From Blautia sp. MSJ-19 (GTDB lineage Bacteria > Bacillota > Clostridia > Lachnospirales > Lachnospiraceae): DNA of 64,000 nt. Positions 35,193-45,287 of this stretch are shown here, piece by piece. The position numbers were made by a program, and so were the translations under genes. The first letter of the stretch is position 1; every line of letters starts with the position of its first letter. Below the pieces are notes generated by a model. It was not told the origin of the DNA, made no database searches, and saw only the letters and a list, made by a program, of their open reading frames with translations. Where the stretch lies: assembly GCF_018918125.1 (NCBI RefSeq), contig NZ_JAHLQA010000004.1, positions 62,001 through 126,000 on the forward strand, in the 5' to 3' direction.

Positions 35193-35759
35193 TTATTTGT
35201 TATTGTGTACCACTCTCTGAAATGCAAGAAAAACTTCCATATCAAAATTTTTGATCTCATCAATCATTAACTCTATCACTGTACTGACATCAAACGCTTT
35301 GCGATACGGCCTGTCGGAACTGAGTGCCGCATAAACATCACATACCCGTAAAATCCTGGCTCCCAGCGGAATACTGTCCCCTCTGAGATTCGAAGGATAT
35401 CCGCTTCCGTCATAATTTTCATGATGATACAAAATGCTCTGAAGCACCAGATCTGAATACCCCTGATCTTTCAGTTCTTCATATCCCAGTGTGGAATGCA
35501 TCCGGACATATTTCAGTTCCTCAATCAGAAGAGGATCATTTTCCTGTCCATTGATATAACCTGTCAGTTTCAGTTTTCCTATATCATGAAGCATTCCGGC
35601 AAGTGCCATCTGATAACAGAACGCTTCATCTTTACCCAGTTCTGCGGACACTGCATATGCCAGATTACTGACAAGCATTCCATGACTTAATTCCTGCGAC
35701 AGATCAAATTCCAATATCCTGTCCACCGATTTCACGGTCTGTGTCTGTGCTGTCTGCAA
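35193..35759 (-). CDS. HD-GYP domain protein (probable c-di-GMP phosphodiesterase or related phosphohydrolase)
   Basis: Stand-alone HD-GYP domain of 188 residues with no sensor attached. The metal motif is GMLHDIGKLKL, the second histidine pair is LYHHENYDGSGYP, and the C-terminal signature is GARILRVCDVYAALSSDRPYR. The GYP appears as GSGYP. Such domains usually hydrolyse c-di-GMP to GMP. The TTG at 35759 fits AGGAGG with 8 bases; the GTG at 35768 overlaps the ribosome site. It lies between hemZ and hisS, all within 16 bases of each other, so expression is tied to the cluster. The link to the large GGDEF/EAL receptor at 53.1-56.5 kb is speculative. Confidence 0.88.
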   Translation of the reverse strand: MQTAQTQTVKSVDRILEFDLSQELSHGMLVSNLAYAVSAELGKDEAFCYQMALAGMLHDIGKLKLTGYINGQENDPLLIEELKYVRMHSTLGYEELKDQGYSDLVLQSILYHHENYDGSGYPSNLRGDSIPLGARILRVCDVYAALSSDRPYRKAFDVSTVIELMIDEIKNFDMEVFLAFQRVVHNNK

Positions 35760-35774
35760 TGTGTCCACCTCCTG

Positions 35775-37304
35775 CTACAGCCAGGTATTAATTCCTGTGC
35801 GTTTTCGTTCTATCATTTCATCAATACGGTCAATATAATTTGTAACGTCTTTGACATTTTCCACGCGTTCGATGCGTTTGCCATGATCAAAGACCAGTTT
35901 GGAAGAGCCACCTGCCCCCAGGGCAATGATCGGCTGTTTTTCCTCCATAATTAGTATATTGTAAATCCCGGCTTTGTCAACCTTTGCATAACCAACATTC
36001 TCAAAATTTCCCTTCATATTCTTCTGTCTGTACAGATAATAAGGGCCCATTCCCATTTCATAAGCAGCTCTCATGGTCATATCCATGATTTCCTGATTAT
36101 TCTCAAATGTCATTTCCTGATATTTGTCTTTAAAAATATTCAGACGTGCAGCTCTTTTTACAGCAAGTGAATGTACGGTCACACTGTCCGGTGCCAGTCT
36201 GCGGACTTCCTCCAGAGTTTTTGCAACCATCTCTTTATCTTCTCCCGGAAGCCCCACGATCAGATCCATGTTGATATTGTCAAAGCCACATTCTCGTGCC
36301 AGCAAAAATGCCTGTTTTGTCTCTTCTGCTGTATGGCGGCGTCCGATAATATCAAGCGTCTCCTGATTCATTGTCTGCGGATTGACCGAAATTCGTGTAA
36401 TCGGGTACTTACGGATCATCATCAGTTTTTCTCTGGTTATACTGTCCGGACGCCCTGCCTCAATCGTAAACTCAGCAAGGTCTTCACATCCAAAATTCTC
36501 CATCAGTGCATCCAGAAGTACTTTCAGCTGTTCAGGTTCCAGTGTCGTCGGTGTACCGCCACCAATATAAACCGTGTCCAGTTTTCTGCCCTTTGCCTTC
36601 ATGATGGCTGCAACTTCTTTTATTTCTCTGCAAAGCGCCTCCAGATACTGATCCACTCTGTTCTTCCACTGTTTCAGCGGATAAGAACTGAAAGAACAAT
36701 ACAGGCAGATACTTGGGCAGAATGGTATTCCCACATACAGGCTGTAACCTTTTTCGTAATCAATATCTTTCAGTATTTCTCTTTCTCTGTTGGCTATTGT
36801 AATAGCAAGTGCTGTTTTCTGCGGACTGACCATATATCGATCTCGCATCTCCTGCGCAGCCTCTGTATTCTTCATTCCGGATTCAATAAGTCCCATTGCC
36901 AGCTTCGCCGGACGGATACCAGTCAGATTCCCCCACGGAAGTGTTTTGCCAGTCAGTTTTACCAGCAATTTGTACAGAGCGATCTTCACAATATCCTTAC
37001 GTTCTTTGCGAATCGCATGTGCTCGTTCTTTCGCATCAGCAGAATCCTCTCCTGCACAAGAAATAAGGGCATCCGAAGACTGCCCTTCTATAAACTCTGC
37101 ACTTGTCACACCTTTATTTTCATGGTCTTCATATCGAATCACACAGGAATCGCCCTGCTTCTCTATCCTGAAATAAAGATCGCAGTTCTCTTCCTCTTTT
37201 TCATAAAAAGACTTAATCTCACTTCCCGGATAGAATGCCCGGATCAGTTCATATATATCATGTTCAAACTCTCTGTCCTTAAACAGAATACCAATCTTAT
37301 ACAA
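35775..37304 (-). CDS. hemZ: HemZ-type coproporphyrinogen III oxidase-like radical SAM protein
   Basis: Radical SAM protein of about 509 residues. The cluster motif is CPSICLYC (CxxxCxxC), followed by YIGGGTPTTL, and FTIEAGRPDSI and ISVNPQTMN further along. It carries an N-terminal extension of about 160 residues typical of HemZ. HemZ-like proteins are annotated as oxygen-independent coproporphyrinogen dehydrogenases, but some of the wider family are heme chaperones. A TTG at 37304 has AGAGGT 9 bases upstream and overlaps the stop of the preceding gene. An ATG at 37325 lacks a ribosome site. No other heme gene is present. Confidence 0.87.
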   Translation of the reverse strand: MYKIGILFKDREFEHDIYELIRAFYPGSEIKSFYEKEEENCDLYFRIEKQGDSCVIRYEDHENKGVTSAEFIEGQSSDALISCAGEDSADAKERAHAIRKERKDIVKIALYKLLVKLTGKTLPWGNLTGIRPAKLAMGLIESGMKNTEAAQEMRDRYMVSPQKTALAITIANREREILKDIDYEKGYSLYVGIPFCPSICLYCSFSSYPLKQWKNRVDQYLEALCREIKEVAAIMKAKGRKLDTVYIGGGTPTTLEPEQLKVLLDALMENFGCEDLAEFTIEAGRPDSITREKLMMIRKYPITRISVNPQTMNQETLDIIGRRHTAEETKQAFLLARECGFDNINMDLIVGLPGEDKEMVAKTLEEVRRLAPDSVTVHSLAVKRAARLNIFKDKYQEMTFENNQEIMDMTMRAAYEMGMGPYYLYRQKNMKGNFENVGYAKVDKAGIYNILIMEEKQPIIALGAGGSSKLVFDHGKRIERVENVKDVTNYIDRIDEMIERKRTGINTWL

Positions 37305-37926
37305 ATGGATTATACCTCTTTTCATAGCCGATCGTTGTTGACGCATCGTGTCCCGGATATACCTCTGTATCATCCGGAAGTGCCTCCAGCAGTCTGTGCA
37401 GACTGTGAACGATCGCAGATGTGCTTCCTTCCGGAAAATCTGTTCTTCCGACAGAACCACGGAATACCGTATCGCCACTGAACAGAACTCCTTCATCCTT
37501 CAGATAGTAACAGCAGCTGCCCACAGTATGACCAGGTGTCTCAATCATCTGCACAGAAAAACCTGCCAGTTCCACAACCTGCAGATCTGCGAGATATCTG
37601 TCTGCACGAATAGAACAGTTGCCACGGCCATACGCCGAAAGATTGATTTCCGGGTTCAGCAGTGTTTTTTCTTCTTTGTCACACGCATAAATCGGAATAT
37701 TGTATTTTTTCTTAATCTCTTCTGCCGCGAGAATATGATCAAAATGACCATGTGTCAGAAGAACAGCAACCGGTTTTCCCTGCATTTCGAGAACCTTCTG
37801 TTCGATCTTATCTGCATTATCGCCCGGGTCAACAATCAGCATTTCTCCCGTCTCTTTATTTTTCAGAAAGTAACAGTTGGTAAACACACTTCCAACAATG
37901 CATTTCTGCAAATCCAGTTTTTTCAT
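37297..37926 (-). CDS. MBL-fold metallo-hydrolase (glyoxalase II-like)
   Basis: Zinc-dependent hydrolase of 209 residues. The metal motif is LLTHGHFDHI, followed by ETPGHTVGS, LFSGDTVFRGSVGRTD, and a final histidine in VYPGHDAST. This is the short YcbL/GloB-like type without the C-terminal glutathione domain, probably acting on a small thioester or similar. AGAGGATAA precedes the ATG. It lies between rel and hemZ with 22 bases before and an 8-base overlap after. This rel-MBL-hemZ order recurs in Clostridia. Confidence 0.9.
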   Translation of the reverse strand: MKKLDLQKCIVGSVFTNCYFLKNKETGEMLIVDPGDNADKIEQKVLEMQGKPVAVLLTHGHFDHILAAEEIKKKYNIPIYACDKEEKTLLNPEINLSAYGRGNCSIRADRYLADLQVVELAGFSVQMIETPGHTVGSCCYYLKDEGVLFSGDTVFRGSVGRTDFPEGSTSAIVHSLHRLLEALPDDTEVYPGHDASTTIGYEKRYNPFV

Positions 37927-37948
37927 TCTTTTATCCTCTTTTTAACAA

Positions 37949-40279
37949 TCAGCCGGTTGTACGCTCTACATCAATTACACTTTCAATCTGCCGTATCTTG
38001 GCAACCAGAGAAGACAGCTCTTCCTTACTTCCAATCTCAAAACTGATGGAAATCGTCGCTTTTTCCTGTTTATTGGTACGGCTGTTGATACTTCGCATAT
38101 CAATTTTTCTCTCTGTAAAAATCTTGGAAAGATCCACCAGAAGACCGGTTCGGTTATTTGCGAACACCTGAATCTCGGCCATATATTTCTCAGCGCCTTT
38201 ATTGTCAGACGGCTGCCATTCCGCCTCGATCAGACGGGAGCGATCCATCTCTGACATATTCAGTACATTCACGCAATCTGTTCGATGTATGGTAATTCCA
38301 CGCCCTCTGGTCACAAAACCAACGATTTCATCGCCCGGAATCGGACTGCAGCATTTTGAGAATCGTACAGCGACATCATGAATCCCTTTTACGACAATGC
38401 CACCCTTATTCTTGGTAACGTGTAATTTTTCCTGTGATTCGCCTGTCGCTTCCAGTACCTGCTCATCCGTAAGATTCTTTTGATTTTCTTTGTCATAAGC
38501 CTCTAACAGCTTATTAAAAACCTGTCCTTCCTTCAATCCGCCGTGACCGATCGCCGCCAGTACGGAATCCCAGTCACGGAATCCGTATTTGCGCATAACA
38601 GATTCCAGAAACTGTGGTTTTGTATAAATTCCCAGCTTATATCCTTTGGATTTGGCATACTGTGTCAGCATATCCTTGCCCTTCAGGATATTATCTTCTT
38701 TGAGTTCCTTTTTGAACCACTGGTTGATCTTGTTCTTTGCCTGCGTGCTCTTGACCAGATTCAGCCAGTCACGGCTCGGTCCCTGCGAATTCTGGGAAGT
38801 AATAATCTCAATACGGTCTCCATTTTTGATCTGATACTCAATCGGAACCAGTTTGCCGTTGACACGTGCCCCCACCATACGGTTACCTACGGCACTGTGC
38901 ACACTGTACGCAAAATCAATCGGCGTAGAACCATTAGGCAGATTCTTGACATCTCCCTGCGGAGTAAAACAGTATACACTGTCCGCAAAAAGATCCAGGT
39001 CATTTTTCAGGAGACTCATAAACTCCCGGTTATCGGACATATCTCTCTGCCATTCCAGAATCTGACGGAGCCAGTTCAGCTTTTCTTCTTCTCGTTTGTC
39101 CACCGGTACTTTGCCGTCAGAAGATTCTTTGTATTTCCAATGAGCCGCAATACCATATTCTGCGGTCTTGTGCATCTCGAAAGTACGGATCTGTATCTCA
39201 AACGGCTGTCCGTTCGGTCCGATCAGAGTGGTATGCAGAGACTGGTACATATTTGGCTTCGGCATGGCAATATAGTCTTTGAATCGACCCGGAATCGGCT
39301 TATACATTTCATGGATCACACCGAGTGCCGCATAGCAGTCCTTCACAGTATCAACCAGAATACGTACTGCAAACAGATCGTAGATCTGATCGATCGTCTT
39401 GTCCTGATTGACCATTTTTTTGTAAATACTGAAGAAGTGCTTGATTCTTCCATCTACCTGAGCCTCTATAGATGCCTCTTCCATATGTTGTTTGACCTGT
39501 TTGACAATATTATTGACAAATTCCTGACGTTCACTCTTACGAAGTGCCACCTTGTTGACCAGATCATAATATACATCCGGTTTGAGATATTTCAACGAAA
39601 GGTCATCCAGTTCCACTTTGATTTTGGAAATACCCAGTCGCATGGCGATCGGTGCATAGATATCCATCGTCTCACGTGCTTTTTCCTGCTGTTTTTCCGG
39701 TCTCATATACTGCAGGGTACGCATATTATGCAGGCGGTCGGCAAGCTTGATCAGAATCACGCGGATATCCTTTGCCATTGCAAGGAACATTTTTCGGAGG
39801 TTTTCAGCCTGAAGCTCTACTTTGTCAGCAGAATAGCTCAGCTGTCCCAGTTTCGTAACACCATCCACCAGAAGCGCTACTTCTGCACTGAATTCCTTTT
39901 CTACTTCTTCTGTAGTCATCCAGGTGTCTTCCACGGCATCATGAAGCAGACCTGCAACGATCGTTTCTTTGTCCAGTTCCAGATCCGCAAGTATGATTGC
40001 CACACAAAGAGGATGTATGATATACGGTTCTCCTGATTTTCTTTTCTGGTCCTTGTGGGCGTCACTGGCCACTTCATAGGCTTTCTGTATCATGGAAATA
40101 TCCGTAGAAGGATGATATTTCTTCACACTGGCAATCAGCTCTTTGTATAAAACTTCCGGACTTGTAAAGTCCTGCATGGTTTTTACTGCCGCATCTGCCT
40201 TTTTTACGGATTCAAGCTTTTCCTGCTCTGCCTTGTCCATTGTTTTCTCATGCTGTACATTTTCTTTTTTCTCTGCCAT
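37949..40279 (-). CDS. rel: Bifunctional (p)ppGpp synthase/hydrolase (RelA/SpoT family)
   Basis: Long Rel enzyme of 776 residues that makes and degrades the alarmone (p)ppGpp. The HD hydrolase domain (about 60-200) has the intact HDAVEDTW motif. The synthetase domain (about 240-360) has RFKDYIAMPKPNMYQSLHTT, and RFKD is the form found in bifunctional enzymes. TGS (about 400-465), a zinc-finger-like segment (CCSPIPGDEIVG) and an ACT domain complete the C-terminus. ATG at 40279 follows GGGAGATA; the frame to 40312 is rejected. The first 50 residues are a charged extension. It lies 92 bases after apt. Confidence 0.96.
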   Translation of the reverse strand: MAEKKENVQHEKTMDKAEQEKLESVKKADAAVKTMQDFTSPEVLYKELIASVKKYHPSTDISMIQKAYEVASDAHKDQKRKSGEPYIIHPLCVAIILADLELDKETIVAGLLHDAVEDTWMTTEEVEKEFSAEVALLVDGVTKLGQLSYSADKVELQAENLRKMFLAMAKDIRVILIKLADRLHNMRTLQYMRPEKQQEKARETMDIYAPIAMRLGISKIKVELDDLSLKYLKPDVYYDLVNKVALRKSERQEFVNNIVKQVKQHMEEASIEAQVDGRIKHFFSIYKKMVNQDKTIDQIYDLFAVRILVDTVKDCYAALGVIHEMYKPIPGRFKDYIAMPKPNMYQSLHTTLIGPNGQPFEIQIRTFEMHKTAEYGIAAHWKYKESSDGKVPVDKREEEKLNWLRQILEWQRDMSDNREFMSLLKNDLDLFADSVYCFTPQGDVKNLPNGSTPIDFAYSVHSAVGNRMVGARVNGKLVPIEYQIKNGDRIEIITSQNSQGPSRDWLNLVKSTQAKNKINQWFKKELKEDNILKGKDMLTQYAKSKGYKLGIYTKPQFLESVMRKYGFRDWDSVLAAIGHGGLKEGQVFNKLLEAYDKENQKNLTDEQVLEATGESQEKLHVTKNKGGIVVKGIHDVAVRFSKCCSPIPGDEIVGFVTRGRGITIHRTDCVNVLNMSEMDRSRLIEAEWQPSDNKGAEKYMAEIQVFANNRTGLLVDLSKIFTERKIDMRSINSRTNKQEKATISISFEIGSKEELSSLVAKIRQIESVIDVERTTG

Positions 40280-40371
40280 TATCTCCCACCTGCCTGCCGT
40301 TATTTCTTCCAATCAATACTCATCCGAATCACATGAACCCTGGTTTATTCTGTTTCTCTGTCCGTGACAGA

Positions 40372-40896
40372 TTATTTGCCGTCGTAGCAGATCACAGACG
40401 CTACATCATAACCCGCAAGTTTCTCGCGGCCTTTTAATCCTGCAAGCTCCATAAGGAAGACAACCTTGACAACCTCACCGCCAAGTTCTTCTACCAGCTT
40501 GATTGCAGCTTCTACCGTACCGCCTGTTGCGATAAGATCATCAATGATGGCTACCTTCTGTCCTGGCTTGATAGAATCTTTATGCATCTCTATAGTTGCA
40601 CTTCCATATTCCAGATCATAACTCTTGGATATGGTCTCACATGGAAGTTTGCCTTTTTTACGAACCGGCACAAACGGTTTATGAAGATTATATGCGATCG
40701 GCACACCAAAGATAAAACCTCTGGACTCTGTTCCGACGATCACATCTACATCCGTATCCTTCAGACATGCCTGCATAGAGTCGATTGCAAGCTGAAGTCC
40801 GTCAGCATCCTGCAGGACACTTGTAATGTCTCTGAAAATAATTCCCGGCTCCGGAAAATCCGGAATACTTCTTACGTAATCTTCTATTTTTTTCAT
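40372..40896 (-). CDS. apt: Adenine phosphoribosyltransferase
   Basis: Purine salvage enzyme of 174 residues that joins adenine and PRPP to give AMP. It begins DYVRSIPDFPEPGIIFRDIT, the classic APT start. The base-binding loop is VGTESRGFIFG, and the PRPP motif is VAIIDDLIATGGT. GGAGG lies before ATG 40896; the longer frame to 40974 crosses the promoter. Its neighbour rel is the usual partner in Firmicutes. Confidence 0.96.
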   Translation of the reverse strand: MKKIEDYVRSIPDFPEPGIIFRDITSVLQDADGLQLAIDSMQACLKDTDVDVIVGTESRGFIFGVPIAYNLHKPFVPVRKKGKLPCETISKSYDLEYGSATIEMHKDSIKPGQKVAIIDDLIATGGTVEAAIKLVEELGGEVVKVVFLMELAGLKGREKLAGYDVASVICYDGK

Positions 40897-40938
40897 TTTT
40901 GCGTACCTCCGCCTGTTTTCTGTTAAATCTGATTTATA

Positions 40939-40967
40939 ATTATACCACTTTTTTGTCCCGGAATCAA
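40939..40967 (-). promoter_or_regulatory. Promoter of the apt-rel-...-aspS cluster
   Basis: TTGATT (40962-40967), 17-base spacer, perfect TATAAT (40939-40944). Confidence 0.75.
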
Positions 40968-41017
40968 TCACCAACCCTCCAAGCCTCAGGTTCAGTTCCC
41001 GTGAAGAATAAGCAATT

Positions 41018-42730
41018 TCAACAATAATTCCGAATCACTACCTGCAAAGTCTCCCTGCCCTGATAGACATTGATCTCCGGATAATACGTCACGGATATGC
41101 TGTCATGCATCTCTGCAAATTTCGCAAATTCCTGTGCTTCTCCAAAAAACACAGCTTCTCTCTGGTTGCCTTCTGCATCTGCCAGTTTCATTTTTGCTAC
41201 ATTTCTGTTCTTTCCAAGGATCCTGAGTCCCATAACGCGGACTCCTTTCTGTGCAAAAAGCGGTTTTACATTTCCTTTTCCAAAAGGTTCCAGTAACTTC
41301 AACTGTTCCGTAAGTTCCCTGGACAGATAAGAAATCGGCATCGGCACATCGATCATAACTTTGGGAATAAGTTCCTCTTCTGTCAGTGCACAATTCTCAT
41401 TAAGTTTCTGCCGGAATGCATTTATATTTTTTTCATCCATAGAAAGACCTGCTGCCATCGGGTGTCCGCCAAACTGTGTAAGGAGATCTCCACATTTCAC
41501 AAGTTCTTCGTACATGGAATATGCTTCGATCGATCTTCCGCTTCCTTTGACTCCTTCTGCTCCTTTGGTAAGAACAAACACCGGTTTATGATATGCCTCC
41601 CGGATTCTTCCTGCGATGATCCCCGCAAGACTTTCATGACAGTCCGGAAGATATACAACAAGCACTCTGTCCGCATTAAGTCCCTCTTCTTCGATCGTCC
41701 TGATCGCCAGCTCTTTTCCCTGCTCCGTCATTGCCTTTCTGCTCTGATTCAGATCATACAGATCATCTGCCAGTTTCATGGCAGTTTCAAAATCCTGTGC
41801 ACACAAGAGTTTCAATGATCTGGCAGCTGTGTCCAGACGCCCGCTTGCATTGATGCACGGTCCCAGAACAAACCCTACATGATATGCCGTGATTTCTGCT
41901 CCTTCCAGATTATTTACACGAATCAATGCCTTTAATCCTTCAAATGATGTCGATGGAAGTTTTTTTAATCCTTCTTTCACAATAATGCGATTTTCGCCCT
42001 GCAGATCCATAACATCTCCCACGGTTGCAATCGCAGCCAGTTCCAGAAATTCCATCACTTCATCTTTATGGATTCCTGTTTTTTCATATAATGCCCAGAT
42101 CAGTTTCCACGCTACTACCGCTCCGCAGATATTTTTATTTGGATAAGGACAGTCCATCTGCTTCGGATTGACTACGGCATCTGCTTCCGGAACCTTCCAT
42201 TCTCTTCCCATATCTGTATCTTTAAATGGAATATCATGATGATCCGTAACAATCACCGTCAGCCCTTCCCTTTTGGCATAGGCAATCTCTGCTTCTGCCG
42301 CAATTCCATTGTCACAGGTCAGTATCGTATCAATGCCATCCTCCAGAGCTTTGTCAATCAATTGTTCATGCATCCCGTATCCATCTTTGATCCTGTCCGG
42401 AATATAGGTATCTACATCTGCTCCAAGACGCTGCAGACCTTTAAGCAAAATACAGGTTGCTGTCACACCATCTATGTCATAATCCCCGATGATCCGAATT
42501 CTTTTTTTCTGCTGTATCTTGCCTGTGAGAATCTGAACGGCCTCTTTCATATCTTTCATAAGCCACGGTGACGGAAGTTCCTCCAGTGTTCCATAAAGAT
42601 ATGTACGTATTCCTTCCATATCCTCAACATCTCTGTTTCTGATCAAACGTGCAATCACCGGATCAATTCCAAATCTGTGACCAATCTCCCGAAAATCTGC
42701 ACGTTTGGTATAAACCATCCATTTTTCCAT
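41018..42730 (-). CDS. recJ: Single-stranded-DNA-specific exonuclease RecJ
   Basis: 5'-3' exonuclease of 570 residues of the DHH phosphoesterase family, used in RecF-pathway repair and mismatch repair. Motif I is RIIGDYDIDGVTA, motif II is ILTCDNGIA, and motif III is VIVTDHHDI. DHHA1 follows with FGGHPMAAGLS, the GGHxxAAG motif near residue 420, and the OB-fold domain completes the C-terminus. GAGGAG stands 6 bases before ATG 42730; the 26 preceding in-frame codons are rejected. It lies directly upstream of apt, as in many Firmicutes, but apt has its own promoter. Confidence 0.95.
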   Translation of the reverse strand: MEKWMVYTKRADFREIGHRFGIDPVIARLIRNRDVEDMEGIRTYLYGTLEELPSPWLMKDMKEAVQILTGKIQQKKRIRIIGDYDIDGVTATCILLKGLQRLGADVDTYIPDRIKDGYGMHEQLIDKALEDGIDTILTCDNGIAAEAEIAYAKREGLTVIVTDHHDIPFKDTDMGREWKVPEADAVVNPKQMDCPYPNKNICGAVVAWKLIWALYEKTGIHKDEVMEFLELAAIATVGDVMDLQGENRIIVKEGLKKLPSTSFEGLKALIRVNNLEGAEITAYHVGFVLGPCINASGRLDTAARSLKLLCAQDFETAMKLADDLYDLNQSRKAMTEQGKELAIRTIEEEGLNADRVLVVYLPDCHESLAGIIAGRIREAYHKPVFVLTKGAEGVKGSGRSIEAYSMYEELVKCGDLLTQFGGHPMAAGLSMDEKNINAFRQKLNENCALTEEELIPKVMIDVPMPISYLSRELTEQLKLLEPFGKGNVKPLFAQKGVRVMGLRILGKNRNVAKMKLADAEGNQREAVFFGEAQEFAKFAEMHDSISVTYYPEINVYQGRETLQVVIRNYC

Positions 42731-42789
42731 AATGCTCCTCTTTCTCCGTTTGCTGTTTTCTATTATATCAGAAAATATTCCGTAAAACA

Positions 42790-42826
42790 CAAAGAAATCC
42801 CGGGACATTTTACTGTCCCGGGATCC
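42790..42826 (-). terminator. Terminator after secDF
   Basis: ATCCCGGGACA and TGTCCCGGGAT form an 11-bp stem with a 6-base loop. The T run behind it is interrupted (TTTCTTTGTGTTTT). Confidence 0.8.
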
Positions 42827-42854
42827 TGTAAGCTGTTACTTATTATGATTTGGA

Positions 42855-45263
42855 TTATGCATCCTTATTTTCATCTTTGGAAGCATTTTCTTTTGCCGCT
42901 GCTTCCTGTGCCGCCAGACGTTCTGCTACTCTCTTGCGGTTTTTCTTTTTCGGCTGATCCGGATTTTTCTTTCCGGATTTTGTATTCTGGTTGTTATTAT
43001 TCTGTTTTGCAGGAGCTGCTGTACTTTTTGCTGCTACAGCCTGTGCAACAGGTTTCTTATAATAACGTTTCATTACCAGCCACAGAGCACCTGTGATGCA
43101 TACAGAAGAGTACGCTCCGCAGATAACACCAACCATCAGAGGCGCTGCAAACTCACGGATGGAAGATACACCCATGATGTACAGAACAGCTACCATTACG
43201 AAGGTTGTAAAGGAAGTATACATACTTCTTGTAAGTGTCTGTGTGATACTTTCGTTAACGATCTCTTCAAGGTTTGCTCTGCTTCCCTTCGTATTCTCAC
43301 GGATACGGTCGAAGATAACGATCGTCGCGTTGATAGAATAACCTACAATCGTAAGCATGCAGGCAATGAAGGTATTACCTACGGAAATTCTGGAAATTCC
43401 ATAGAATGCAAATACTACCAGTACGTCATGCAGCAGGGCAAGTACTGCACTGCTTGCGAAACGGATATCTTTGAAACGGAACCAGATGTAAGCAAGCATA
43501 CAGAGTGTAGCCACGATCACGGCAACAACAGCATCTCTTCTCATTTCAGAACTTACTGTAGAAGAAATACTTTCTGTTGTGATCAGAGAATCGTCTACAT
43601 CAAATTTCTCAACAAGTGCGCTGTCCAGTTTCTCACGTTCTTCCTGAGAAAGCGTACGTGTCTTGATGACTACCTGATTGGTACCTACAACCTTGGTCGG
43701 CTGTACGTTCTTGTCGCCTGTAACTTCTTCAACAACAGGAGTTACCTCAGAATCAATCTGTTTGATATCCATGTCTTCGTTGAAGGTTACTGTTGTTGCT
43801 GTACCACCGGAGAAGTCAAGTGCATAGTTCAGAGCAGTTCCATCTACGTTGTGATGGATTGCCATTGCAACCGGACCGCTGAGAATCAGGATAATGGAAA
43901 TAATGAAAAATACTTTTCTTTTTCCAACAACATTGAATACTTTACGCTGTTTTGCACGACCGTAAAATTTCTCATCATGGAATCCCACTGCATAAAGAGC
44001 ATTCATGACAAAACGTGATACAACCAGTGCTGTAAACATGGAAACTACGATACCAAGAGCCAGTGTATAAGCGAAGCCCTTAACGGTACCGGAACCCAGC
44101 CACATCAGTACCAGAGATGCGATCAGAGTCGTAATGTTTCCATCGAAGATTGCGCTGAACGCTTTGGAGAAACCGGATTTGATAGAAGCTCTTACAGAGT
44201 TTCCGGCCGCGATTTCTTCCTGGATACGTGCGTAAATGATAACGTTCGCATCCACTGCCATACCAATACCAAGAATGATACCGGCGATACCCGGAAGGGT
44301 CAGTGTGATATCAAATGCATTCAATGTGATCAGTACGATCGCCGTGTACAGGATCAGTGCCACACCGGCAACCACACCTGGAAGGCGATACATAAGGATC
44401 ATAAAGATGATCACAATGATCAGACCGATCAGGCCTGCCATCACACTTGTGGAGATTGCTTCTTCACCAAGCTGTGCAGCAACCACGCTGGAACGAAGTT
44501 CTTCCAGTTCGATGCTCAAGGATCCGATACGGATATAAGAAGCAAGATTCTGTGCTTCTTCCACACTGGACATACCAGTGATCTGTGCCTGTCCACCTGT
44601 GATTGCTTCGTTTACCTTCGGTGCACTTAAGATCTGGTTATCGTACACGATGGCAATCTGTTTTCCGACGTTTGCTTCTGTAGCATCTGCGAATTTCGTC
44701 TTACCTTCATCTGTAAGAGTCAGGCTGACTGCATATTCTCTGGAGCTGTTCTTGTCAGACTGGAATGCACCACCCTGGGCATCCTTTACGTCCGTACCTT
44801 CCAGAACGACAGATCCGGCATCGCGGATCTCATCCAGACTTCTTGCAAGTACATATCCGCTTCCCGTGCTGGAGAAGTTTGCATTGCCGTCATCATCTGT
44901 CATGGTGATAAAACACAGAGAACCTGGTTTTCCAAGGTCATTCAGAATCGCATCAGCGTCTGTGACACCAGGAATCTCTACAGCGATACGGTCGCTTCCT
45001 TCTTTGTACACCTGTGCTTCTGTACTGTACTGCTCGACACGCTTCTGGAGCTTGTACACAGTATCAGACATGTCTTCTGCACTTGGGTTACTGTCTTTTG
45101 CCTGATAGGTGATGCTGACACCACCAGACAGGTCCAGGCCGGTCTTGATATTTTTTGCAGAGCCGGTGCCTGTGGGTCCGATTCCAATCCCTGCCGTGTA
45201 ACACAGAAAGACTGTGATAATGGCGGTCAGAAGCAGGACAACAATTCCTTTGCTTTTCTTCAT
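42855..45263 (-). CDS. secDF: Fused protein translocase subunit SecDF
   Basis: Single-chain SecD-SecF of 802 residues that uses the proton gradient to pull secreted proteins through SecYEG. The SecD half has the N-terminal helix, KTGLDLSGGVSITY (the conserved D1/D2 motif), a large P1 domain, then a helix bundle beginning near residue 260. The SecF half starts at about 440 (GKRKVFFIISIILILSGPVAM, then ALDFSGGTATTV). The last 80 residues are a Lys/Gln/Ala-rich cytoplasmic tail. AAGGGAAAG precedes ATG. It follows the SCIFF maturase gene by 24 bases and is thus the export partner in the same operon. Confidence 0.96.
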   Translation of the reverse strand: MKKSKGIVVLLLTAIITVFLCYTAGIGIGPTGTGSAKNIKTGLDLSGGVSITYQAKDSNPSAEDMSDTVYKLQKRVEQYSTEAQVYKEGSDRIAVEIPGVTDADAILNDLGKPGSLCFITMTDDDGNANFSSTGSGYVLARSLDEIRDAGSVVLEGTDVKDAQGGAFQSDKNSSREYAVSLTLTDEGKTKFADATEANVGKQIAIVYDNQILSAPKVNEAITGGQAQITGMSSVEEAQNLASYIRIGSLSIELEELRSSVVAAQLGEEAISTSVMAGLIGLIIVIIFMILMYRLPGVVAGVALILYTAIVLITLNAFDITLTLPGIAGIILGIGMAVDANVIIYARIQEEIAAGNSVRASIKSGFSKAFSAIFDGNITTLIASLVLMWLGSGTVKGFAYTLALGIVVSMFTALVVSRFVMNALYAVGFHDEKFYGRAKQRKVFNVVGKRKVFFIISIILILSGPVAMAIHHNVDGTALNYALDFSGGTATTVTFNEDMDIKQIDSEVTPVVEEVTGDKNVQPTKVVGTNQVVIKTRTLSQEEREKLDSALVEKFDVDDSLITTESISSTVSSEMRRDAVVAVIVATLCMLAYIWFRFKDIRFASSAVLALLHDVLVVFAFYGISRISVGNTFIACMLTIVGYSINATIVIFDRIRENTKGSRANLEEIVNESITQTLTRSMYTSFTTFVMVAVLYIMGVSSIREFAAPLMVGVICGAYSSVCITGALWLVMKRYYKKPVAQAVAAKSTAAPAKQNNNNQNTKSGKKNPDQPKKKNRKRVAERLAAQEAAAKENASKDENKDA

Positions 45264-45287
45264 TGTTCTTTCCCTTCTTGCATTATT

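Noticed and set aside
36171..37481. 436-codon open frame on the plus strand
   Set aside because: Antisense to hemZ, same reasons.
38543..40036. 497-codon open frame on the plus strand
   Set aside because: It is antisense to rel over its full length, has no ribosome site and an unnatural Cys/His/Phe-rich composition.
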